From Spirochaetae bacterium HGW-Spirochaetae-7 (lineage in GTDB: Bacteria > Spirochaetota > Spirochaetia > Treponematales > UBA12059), in assembly GCA_002839245.1 (NCBI GenBank), contig PGXR01000103.1:1-14943 (forward strand): 14,943 bases of DNA. Reading direction: 5' to 3'. A program made the translations under genes and the position numbers. Positions 7,560-13,345 of the stretch are shown here, one piece after another (the first letter of the stretch is position 1; the number at the start of each line of letters is the position of its first letter). The notes under the pieces were generated by a model that had not been told where the DNA came from, did not search any database, and saw only the letters and a list, made by a program, of their open reading frames with translations.

Positions 7560-7570
7560 ACGGCAGGTCC

Positions 7571-7611
7571 GCAAGAAAGGCCCGCGGGTTGGCGGTCAAA
7601 CCCCCGCGGGC
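7571..7611 (-). terminator. Terminator of the fab operon
   Basis: A 9-bp GC-only stem, GCCCGCGGG (7580-7588) with CCCGCGGGC (7603-7611), has a 14-base loop and is followed on the minus strand by the pyrimidine-rich CTTTCTT. It lies about 130 bases after the fabV stop and separates the fab genes from the barrel/TPR unit. Confidence 0.65.
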
Positions 7612-7703
7612 AGATCAACCTTTCATTAATAGTCCTGGATGCCACGGATACGATGAAACGGCGTTGAAGGCGCTGGCAATCGCCTTGGTCATCGCGTTTC
7701 TTT

Positions 7704-7716
7704 TCCGTGTCTCCGT
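7704..7716 (-). repeat. Dispersed ACGGAGACACGGA motif, copy 2
   Basis: The same 13 bases as 2364-2376 and the same strand, 23 bases after the fabV stop codon. Both copies follow the stop of a minus-strand gene at nearly the same distance. Confidence 0.5.
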
Positions 7717-7739
7717 AGCCAAGCCTTTGTTCATCATTC

Positions 7740-8924
7740 CTATCGGAAGCTCACTTCGGCGTCGTAGTCCACGCCGGGCAGGTCGAATCCGTGGGCCTCG
7801 AGGAAATCGTGCCGGAATCCGGTGATATCGACCGACCGGTCCAGGTTCCCGGCGGTCGCCTCGGCCAGGCGCCGCGATGTCGCTTCCTGTACATCCGCGC
7901 GCAGTTCCCAGTCGTCCATCCTGATGCGCCTCTCGGAGTCGACGGGCACCGGGCCCTTGGCGAACAGCCTGTCGCGGTAGAGCCTGAGTATCTGGTCCAG
8001 GCAATCCTCGTGGAGGCCGAGTTCCTTCATGGTCTTGAACAGCGCTGCTAGATACAGGGCGACGACAGGGATGACGGCGCTGGCTCTCGTGACCACCGCC
8101 TTGTTGACCGCCACCCACGCCGTGCCTCCGAGCGGGCCAAGATACTGGGCGAGCGACCGGGCGGTTTGCTCGAGGTGCTCCTTGGCCCGTCCTATGGCGC
8201 CTTTGCGGTATATCATGGCCGTGTATTCGGGGCCGATGTACGAGTAGGCGAACGTGGCGCATCCTGGAGCCAGGACTCCCGCCTCCGAGAGGGCCTTGAT
8301 CCACAGTTCCCAGTCCTCGCCGCCCATCACTTTGACGGTGGCGGCCACTTCGTCGTCCGTGGCGGGCTGTATCGTCACCTCGCGCATCTCCGATGTCACC
8401 ACGTCGAAGGTGCGGCCGGTAAACGGCTCGCCTATCGGCTTGAGGACGGAGCGGTGCATTATGCCGGTCGCCGGATCGACGCGTACCGGGCTGGCGAGTG
8501 AGTAGATGACCTGGTCGAAACGGAGGCCGTCGGCCTTGGCGAGGGCTATCACCTTCTCGCGGGTGCCGTCGGCGAAAGCGTCGGCGTTGAAGGTAACGGC
8601 GTACAGCGACTTGCCGGCTGCCGCGGCGTCGAAGGCGCGGTTGCCGTACCATCCGGGCGTGCCCGGCTTGACCTCTGTCGGTTCCTGATCCAGCGATACG
8701 CCGACGGTCCGCGCGCCGCAGGAGAACGCCGCAGTGACGCGGCTGGCGAGTCCGTAGCCGGTGGAGCAACCGAGCACGAGCACGGTTTGCGGAGTGTTCT
8801 TGCCCCCTGCCCTGGCGGCGGTGGCCAGTTCCGGCTTCGCCTTGACGGAACGGTCGATCCATGCCTTGACCATGGCCTCGCATCCGGCCGGATGGGCGTT
8901 CAGGCAGATGTTGCTCCTGATCAT
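7740..8924 (-). CDS. fabV: Trans-2-enoyl-ACP/CoA reductase, FabV/Ter family
   Basis: A 394-residue NAD(P)H-dependent reductase that would reduce trans-2-enoyl-ACP (or enoyl-CoA, as in Treponema Ter) in the last step of each elongation cycle. Seen: the N-terminal family signature NAHPAGCE, the dinucleotide-binding loop LGCSTGYG (residues 51-58), an acidic residue (Asp79, in VGVSLDQE) where NADH-preferring members carry one, PGTPGWYGNRAF, and the active site Y-X8-K as Tyr239...Lys248 in YRKGAIGRAK. Length is normal. The start at 8924 gives the family N-terminus; it begins five bases after the fabZ stop with only a weak GAGGA upstream, so translation is probably coupled to fabZ. Its place behind fabH-fabF-fabZ argues for a biosynthetic ACP role rather than butyrate fermentation. 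Confidence 0.93.
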   Translation of the reverse strand: MIRSNICLNAHPAGCEAMVKAWIDRSVKAKPELATAARAGGKNTPQTVLVLGCSTGYGLASRVTAAFSCGARTVGVSLDQEPTEVKPGTPGWYGNRAFDAAAAGKSLYAVTFNADAFADGTREKVIALAKADGLRFDQVIYSLASPVRVDPATGIMHRSVLKPIGEPFTGRTFDVVTSEMREVTIQPATDDEVAATVKVMGGEDWELWIKALSEAGVLAPGCATFAYSYIGPEYTAMIYRKGAIGRAKEHLEQTARSLAQYLGPLGGTAWVAVNKAVVTRASAVIPVVALYLAALFKTMKELGLHEDCLDQILRLYRDRLFAKGPVPVDSERRIRMDDWELRADVQEATSRRLAEATAGNLDRSVDITGFRHDFLEAHGFDLPGVDYDAEVSFR

Positions 8925-8929
8925 CGGCG

Positions 8930-9367
8930 TCACTTGAAGTCGTCCTCGGAACCGGCGATGCACAGCCATTCTGCCTCCACCGCGAGTTCCCCGCCGACAT
9001 AGCCCTTGCCGGCCTGCTTTATGAGCTTGGGGCTTCCCCTGAGGGTTGTCACTTCCATCTCGAACAGTTCGCCGGGGCGGACCTGGCGCCTGTATTTGAC
9101 GTTGCTTACCGTTGCCAGGAAGTAGATTCCCCTGAGGCCGGTCTGGAGGTTCACGCCTACGCCGCCGGCCTGCGCCAGGGACTCGACCAGTATCACGCCA
9201 GGCACGACTGGGTAGTCGGGGAAATGCCCCGCGAAGAAGAACTCGTCGGGCCTGAACAGGTGCCTGGCCTTTATGCTCCCGTCCTCGCCGACCTCAGCCG
9301 AATCGACGAAAAGGAACGGCGCCCGGTGCGGCAGTATTTCCTCTATCTCGGCGCCGCTTGCCTTCAT
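8930..9367 (-). CDS. fabZ: 3-hydroxyacyl-ACP dehydratase
   Basis: A 145-residue hot-dog-fold dehydratase that would convert 3-hydroxyacyl-ACP to trans-2-enoyl-ACP in the cytoplasm. Seen: LPHRAPFLFVD near the N-terminus, the catalytic His48 in FAGHFPDYPVVPG and Glu62 in GVILVESLAQAGG, then the YFLATVSNVKYRRQVRPGE block typical of FabZ. Full length. The frame stays open to 9481, but the family start MKASGAEIEEILPHR is at 9367, where its ATG overlaps the fabF TGA by four bases, a clear sign of coupling. FabZ makes no cis isomer, and no FabA, FabM or other unsaturation gene is visible here. Confidence 0.95.
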   Translation of the reverse strand: MKASGAEIEEILPHRAPFLFVDSAEVGEDGSIKARHLFRPDEFFFAGHFPDYPVVPGVILVESLAQAGGVGVNLQTGLRGIYFLATVSNVKYRRQVRPGELFEMEVTTLRGSPKLIKQAGKGYVGGELAVEAEWLCIAGSEDDFK

Positions 9368-10554
9368 GAATACTTCCTGAGGACGACGCAGGCGTTGTGC
9401 CCGCCGAAGCCCAAGGAGCCGGAAGCTGCCGCGTCTATCGTTCCCTTTACGCCGACGTTCGGCACGTAGTCGAGGTCGCACGCTACGTCGGGTTTGTCGA
9501 GGTTGATGGTCGGGGGGAAGAACCCGTCGCGTATGGCCAGGGCGCAGACTATGGCCTCGACCGCTCCGGCGGCGGCTATCATGTGGCCGGTCATGCTCTT
9601 GGTCGACGAGACCTTCATCTTGTACGCGTGCGCGCCGAAGGCCTTCTTTACCATGGCCGTCTCGATGGGGTCGTTCATCTGGGTGCTCGTACCGTGGGCG
9701 TTGTAGTACGCCACGCCCTCCGGCGCGATGCCAGCGTCCTTGAGGGCAAGGCTGATCGCCCGGGCGCCGCCGTCTCCCGACGGCTCGGGGGCGGTGATGT
9801 GGTAGGCGTCGCTGGAGGCGCCGTAACCAGCAAGTTCGACCAGGATCTTCGCGCCGCGAGCCTTGGCGTGCTCCTCGCTCTCGAGGATGACGATGCCGGC
9901 TCCCTCGCCGATTACGAAACCGTCGCGGGCCGAATCGAAGGGCCTGGACGCCTTCTGCGGCGTGTCGTTGTAGGCGGTCGAGAGCGCCTTGAGCATGCAG
10001 AAGCCGCCGACGGCGAATTCCGTCAAGGCTCCCTCGGTGCCTCCGGTGACGACGACGTCAGCCCTGCCGGCGCGTATCATGTCGAGGGCCTGGCCCAGGG
10101 CGTCGCTGCCGGAGGCGCAGGCGGTTCCGGCCGCCTCGTTGCCTATCATCATCGGTACCGTCATCGGCAGCATGCGCGTCGGTCCCGACTCGAGCAGCTT
10201 CTTGAAGCTTTCCTCGAATATCTCGATTCCGCCGATGCCGTTGCCCAGGACGACCGCTACCCGCTCGAGATCCTCCGACGCGGCGTCGAGCTTCGACTCG
10301 TTCCACGCCTGCACGGCGGCGGCCACGGCGAACTGGGTGAAATGCGCCATCTTGCGCGCGTCGCGTTTCTCCATATACAGGCTCGGGTCGAAATCCTTGA
10401 CCTCCGCCGCGATCTTGGAGTCGAAACCCGACGGATCGAAGTGAGTTATCGGTCCTACGCCGCTCTTTCCGGCCTTTATCGAGGCCCAGAACGTGTCGAT
10501 GTCGTTGCCTATCGGGCTTATCACGCCCATTCCGGTAATTACAGCTTTCTTCAT
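9364..10554 (-). CDS. fabF: 3-oxoacyl-ACP synthase II with an internal in-frame gap
   Basis: A 396-residue thiolase-fold condensing enzyme, KAS II type, that would extend acyl-ACP with malonyl-ACP. The catalytic set is present: Cys146 (GTACASGS), His287 (NAHGTST), Lys319 (SSTKSMTGH) and His324, plus the GFGGHNA loop near the C-terminus. It is odd in one place: after MTVPMMIGNEAAG the protein jumps straight to TACASG. Compared with Escherichia coli FabF, about 16 residues are missing, namely the 'hlTIxYGxxGPsxSIA' strand and turn that lead into the nucleophile. Frame and both flanks are otherwise normal, and total length is correspondingly short of the usual 410 or so. Activity is therefore doubtful unless this is an assembly or deletion artefact. 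AAGGAG lies six bases before the ATG, 22 bases after fabH. Confidence 0.93.
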   Translation of the reverse strand: MKKAVITGMGVISPIGNDIDTFWASIKAGKSGVGPITHFDPSGFDSKIAAEVKDFDPSLYMEKRDARKMAHFTQFAVAAAVQAWNESKLDAASEDLERVAVVLGNGIGGIEIFEESFKKLLESGPTRMLPMTVPMMIGNEAAGTACASGSDALGQALDMIRAGRADVVVTGGTEGALTEFAVGGFCMLKALSTAYNDTPQKASRPFDSARDGFVIGEGAGIVILESEEHAKARGAKILVELAGYGASSDAYHITAPEPSGDGGARAISLALKDAGIAPEGVAYYNAHGTSTQMNDPIETAMVKKAFGAHAYKMKVSSTKSMTGHMIAAAGAVEAIVCALAIRDGFFPPTINLDKPDVACDLDYVPNVGVKGTIDAAASGSLGFGGHNACVVLRKYS

Positions 10555-10576
10555 GTTCAGCTCCTTTTATCTGGAT

Positions 10577-11563
10577 TTACCAGCGTATCACGGTGCCGCC
10601 GTAGGTCAGTCCGGCGCCGAATCCCATCATCATCACGAGGTCTCCCTTGACCAGGAGCCCCTTGTCGGCGAGTTCGTTCACCGCGATAGGAATGGACGCG
10701 GCCGAGGTGTTGGCGTATTCCTCGATGTTCATGTAGATATGGTCATCGGCAATGCCGAAGCGCTTCGCGGCCGCCTGCACGATGCGGGCGTTGGCCTGGT
10801 GCGGAACGATCCACCTGATATCTTGGAGCTTGAAGCCGGATTCCGCAAGGAGGGCCTCGATGGAATCGGTTATCGCCTTGACGGCGAACATGTACACTTT
10901 CTTGCCGTCCATCACAATCGACATCGGCTTGCCGTAGTCGCCTTCCCGTGCGAAGGTCTTGTCCCGGTCAGGCTGGCTCATGTAGAGGCTCTTGTATCCG
11001 GAGCCGTCGGCACGAAGCCAGGAATTGAGGATGCCGCGATCGTCCGCGGTCTCGCTCTTCTGGAGGACGAAAGCGCCGGCGCCGTCGCCGAAAAGCACGC
11101 AGGTGGCGCGGTCGCTCCAGTCTACGACGCGTGACAGCGTCTCGGCGCCGATGACCAGCGCCGTTTTCCTGGAGGGTGCCGCGAGCATGGAGCTCGCGAC
11201 GTCGAGGGCGTAGATGAAACCGGTGCAGCCGGCATTGACGTCGAGCGCGGCCGCGTTCACCGCGCCTATCTTGTCCTGGATGATGCAGGCGGTCGATGGA
11301 AAGCCGAAGTAGTCGGGCGTTGCCGTGGCGACGACGATGAGGTCGACGTCCTCCGGCTTCAGGCCGGCCTTTGCCAGGGCGCTCCTGGCCGCTTCAGTGC
11401 CGAGGTCGCTCGTCAGCACGCCGTCCTCCGCGAACCTGCGGGCGCCTATGCCCGTATGCGATCTGATCCACTCGTCGTTTGTCTCCACGCGGGAAGAAAG
11501 CTCGTCGTTTGTCATGCGTATTTTCGGTATCGCAGCTCCGGAACCGGTTATCAGTATGGACAT
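10577..11563 (-). CDS. fabH: 3-oxoacyl-ACP synthase III
   Basis: A 328-residue KAS III that starts fatty-acid synthesis by joining an acyl-CoA primer (acetyl-CoA or branched) to malonyl-ACP. The triad is intact: Cys113 in DVNAGCTGFIYAL, His255 in IVPHQANARI and Asn285 in EYANTSAASIP. The C-terminal GFGAGLTYGG loop and the N-terminal NDEWIRSHTGIGARR segment are standard. Length is close to the family norm. The start at 11563 has AAGGAG six bases upstream. It is the first gene of the fab operon, and the promoter directly upstream carries two inverted repeats (11575-11597 and 11618-11632). No fabD, fabG, acpP or accessory regulator gene is in the window. Confidence 0.95.
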   Translation of the reverse strand: MSILITGSGAAIPKIRMTNDELSSRVETNDEWIRSHTGIGARRFAEDGVLTSDLGTEAARSALAKAGLKPEDVDLIVVATATPDYFGFPSTACIIQDKIGAVNAAALDVNAGCTGFIYALDVASSMLAAPSRKTALVIGAETLSRVVDWSDRATCVLFGDGAGAFVLQKSETADDRGILNSWLRADGSGYKSLYMSQPDRDKTFAREGDYGKPMSIVMDGKKVYMFAVKAITDSIEALLAESGFKLQDIRWIVPHQANARIVQAAAKRFGIADDHIYMNIEEYANTSAASIPIAVNELADKGLLVKGDLVMMMGFGAGLTYGGTVIRW

Positions 11564-11574
11564 ATCACACTCCT

Positions 11575-11597
11575 TGACATTTAGTCGGATAATGTCA
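11575..11597. promoter_or_regulatory. Inverted repeat near the fabH transcription start
   Basis: TGACATT (11575-11581) and AATGTCA (11591-11597) form a perfect 7-bp inverted repeat with a 9-base centre, lying between the -10 box and the ribosome-binding site. It shares its TGACA/TGTCA halves with the repeat over the -35 box, 39 bases away centre to centre. Confidence 0.5.
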
Positions 11598-11604
11598 TGA
11601 GTAG

Positions 11605-11633
11605 ATAATCGATGAAATGACAGATATTGTCAA
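11605..11633 (-). promoter_or_regulatory. fab operon promoter
   Basis: On the minus strand, TTGACA (11628-11633), a 17-base spacer and GATTAT (11605-11610). The -35 is perfect and the -10 is fair. Transcription would start near 11598, giving a leader of about 35 bases before fabH. Confidence 0.65.
11618..11632. promoter_or_regulatory. Inverted repeat over the fabH -35 box
   Basis: TGACAGATATTGTCA has perfect 5-bp arms and a 5-base centre and covers five of six bases of the -35 hexamer. It is a plausible repressor site, although part of the symmetry comes from the -35 sequence itself. It does not match the FapR or FabT sites I know. Confidence 0.45.
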
Positions 11634-11649
11634 TATGTCCGTTAGAGGA

Positions 11650-11692
11650 AGTGATCAGGAATCAGTGGTCAGATCACTGATTCCTGATCACT
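11650..11692. repeat. 18-bp perfect inverted repeat built from GATCA/CAGT units
   Basis: AGTGATCAGGAATCAGTG (11650-11667) pairs perfectly with 11675-11692 around a 7-base loop, and a further partial unit (CTGATC) follows. There is no T run on either side, so it is not a standard terminator. It lies between the divergent fabH and GGDEF genes. Confidence 0.8.
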
Positions 11693-11768
11693 GATCCCTG
11701 CCTTGCGCTGTGATCTGCCTGCCGACGCGAGCGTACCGCGGTAAATGGCGTATTCATCAAAAGTGCAG

Positions 11769-11828
11769 TAAAATACCGGGATACGTGAATTCTCGACTTA
11801 TTCGAAGGACAGGGTCCCGGGTATTTTA
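11769..11828 (+). promoter_or_regulatory. Long hairpin before the GGDEF gene
   Basis: TAAAATACCGGGA (11769-11781) pairs with TCCCGGGTATTTTA (11815-11828), with one unpaired base, around a 33-base loop. The structure ends about 12 bases before the likely Shine-Dalgarno sequence. The loop contains CTTATTCGAAGGACAGG, which resembles the core of the 35-bp repeat. It could be a leader structure or a cruciform. The left arm also contains a TAAAAT that could serve as a -10 box. Confidence 0.45.
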
Positions 11829-11849
11829 TTGGTGGCGTCAGGACGGTGT

Positions 11850-13292
11850 ATGAGCAAGAACGATGCTGACGATCATTCCCACGATTTTCTGTACGGGAAG
11901 AGTCCGCTGATCGACGCGATGGCAAGGCTCGGCTTTTTTGCGTATGACATGGAGAACCAGAGGATACTGTGCAACGAGCTATGGCGATCCTGGGGCTATG
12001 ACGAAAACGACATGAGGAACCAGCGCCTGCGCGATATATGCCATCCCGATGACCGGGAAAAAGTGGAGCGCCTGTTCCGCTCGATGCAGTCGGGCACGCA
12101 AGCCATGAACCAGGAAATATTCCGTATCCATACCGCCCGGGGCCGATGGGTCTGGATCCGGCATTGCGGCATGACGGTAACGCGCAGCGGAACAGACGGA
12201 ATCGGGCTCTATGTCGGCCTCGATACCGACCTGACCGACTTGAAGGAGAGCGAGGAGAGGCTACGCCTGTTGACCGTGCAGTCGGAACTCCACGCGAAGG
12301 AGATGGAAACCCTCCTCAAGGCGGCTTCGATAGTCAGCTCCAGCCTGGACGTCAACGAGGCGGTCAAGCTCATCCTGGAACAGGCGAAGCTGGTCATTCC
12401 GTATGACAAGGCATCGGTACAGATACTCCATAACGACGGCCTGGAGCTGATAGGCGGCAACGGTTTCGAGGACATCTCGGCAGCCATCGGCATGCGATTC
12501 CCGTATCCTGAAAAAGGCAGCATGAGCACCTTGGCCATCGACGAGAGGAAACCCGTCGTCTGCAGGGACGTGGCGAAGGACTTCCCCGGATTCATAAGGC
12601 CTGAACAGAGCAATCTTACCCGGTCCTGGATGGGCATACCCCTTGTCGCCCATGGGAACGTACTGGGATTGTTGTCGTTCAACCATCTGCAGGAAGCCTA
12701 CTATACCGAACGTCACATGCAATTGGCTTCCGGCTTCGCGGTACAAGTGGCCATCGCCCTGGAAAACGCCCGGCTGCATGAAAAGACATACAAGCTTGCC
12801 ATGGAAGACGCCCTGATGGGGATAGGAAGCCGGCACCTGTTCAACATCCAGGGTGCCCTTATGTACGAGAATGCGCGAAGGAAGAAAACGGTACTGTCTG
12901 TCGCCATGGTCGACCTGGACCATTTCAAGGCGATCAATGACACGTACGGCCACGACACCGGCGATTGCGTTCTTAAGGAAATCGGCCGGCTTTGCCGGCA
13001 GGATTCTCGGGTGACGGACCTGGTCGCCCGATATGGAGGCGAGGAAATCGTGTTCCTGTTCCCTGAAACGAATATCCAGACAGCGATGATGATTTCGGAG
13101 CGTTTCCGGCAATTGATAAGCGGATCCGATTTCGGTCTCTCCGGAAGGGCGATCACCATAAGCACGGGAATCGCCGCGGGGATTCCGGATCAGGCCGGCT
13201 CCCTTGCCGACCTGCTGAAACGCGCCGATTCAGCCCTGTATACGGCCAAGAAAAACGGCCGCAACCGCATCGAGGTGTACGGAAGCGCCTGA
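11850..13292 (+). CDS. PAS-GAF-GGDEF diguanylate cyclase
   Basis: A 480-residue soluble sensor enzyme expected to make cyclic di-GMP from two GTP. Order: PAS fold with PAC-like end (about 22-133, ICHPDDREKVERLF ... LYVGLDTDLTDLKESEERL), a helical linker, GAF (about 158-308), and GGDEF (about 318-478). The metal-binding Asp355 lies in VAMVDLDHFKAINDTYG. The signature is RYGGEEI (GGEEI 396-400), with Ile in place of the usual Phe, and the inhibitory site RVTD (387-390) stands five residues upstream as expected, so product inhibition is likely kept. The usual LTGL.NR opening reads LMGIGSRH here. There are no membrane segments. The start at 11850 has AGGA six bases before it; an in-frame TTG at 11829 would overlap the hairpin. 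Ligands of PAS and GAF are unknown. Confidence 0.92.
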   Translation: MSKNDADDHSHDFLYGKSPLIDAMARLGFFAYDMENQRILCNELWRSWGYDENDMRNQRLRDICHPDDREKVERLFRSMQSGTQAMNQEIFRIHTARGRWVWIRHCGMTVTRSGTDGIGLYVGLDTDLTDLKESEERLRLLTVQSELHAKEMETLLKAASIVSSSLDVNEAVKLILEQAKLVIPYDKASVQILHNDGLELIGGNGFEDISAAIGMRFPYPEKGSMSTLAIDERKPVVCRDVAKDFPGFIRPEQSNLTRSWMGIPLVAHGNVLGLLSFNHLQEAYYTERHMQLASGFAVQVAIALENARLHEKTYKLAMEDALMGIGSRHLFNIQGALMYENARRKKTVLSVAMVDLDHFKAINDTYGHDTGDCVLKEIGRLCRQDSRVTDLVARYGGEEIVFLFPETNIQTAMMISERFRQLISGSDFGLSGRAITISTGIAAGIPDQAGSLADLLKRADSALYTAKKNGRNRIEVYGSA

Positions 13293-13320
13293 AGCGCGCA
13301 TACGTATACCTCGGGCAAGC

Positions 13321-13345
13321 CTGCCGTTCAGGCAGCGGTTTTCTT
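13321..13345 (+). terminator. Possible terminator between convergent genes
   Basis: CTGCC-GTTCA-GGCAG forms a short 5-bp hairpin, followed three bases later by TTTTCTT on the plus strand. It lies about 30 bases after the GGDEF stop and overlaps the 3' end of the symporter gene. The stem is short, so this is only a candidate. Confidence 0.35.

Larger units (their letters stand above)
7307..7739. other. 433-base gap without a gene
   Basis: I find no credible coding region here. It holds the promoter of the barrel/TPR gene (7339-7367), an A/T hairpin (7368-7385), the second 35-bp repeat (7381-7415), an 8-bp hairpin ACGCGCCA/TGGCGCGT (7467-7474 with 7482-7489), a degenerate inverted repeat copy (7547-7559), the fab terminator (7571-7611) and a dispersed motif (7704-7716). 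No tRNA-like fold or T-loop was recognised. Confidence 0.6.

Noticed and set aside
7416..7560. A tRNA or other known structural RNA in the gap after the repeat
   Set aside because: One short hairpin is present, but no cloverleaf, GGTTCGAATC-type T-loop, SRP or tmRNA signature was found.
7615..9000. A 461-residue minus-strand frame overlapping fabV in another phase
   Set aside because: It is a shadow of fabV: the translation is Arg/Gly/Pro-rich and fabV has all its active-site motifs in the chosen frame.
9397..10650. A 417-residue open frame on the plus strand opposite fabF and fabH
   Set aside because: It is antisense to genes with intact family motifs, has a low-complexity Gly/Arg/Val-rich translation typical of GC-rich shadow frames, and has no recognisable domain.
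11829..11849. A TTG start 21 bases upstream for the GGDEF protein
   Set aside because: The ATG at 11850 has a nearer ribosome-binding site and the seven extra residues add no domain content.
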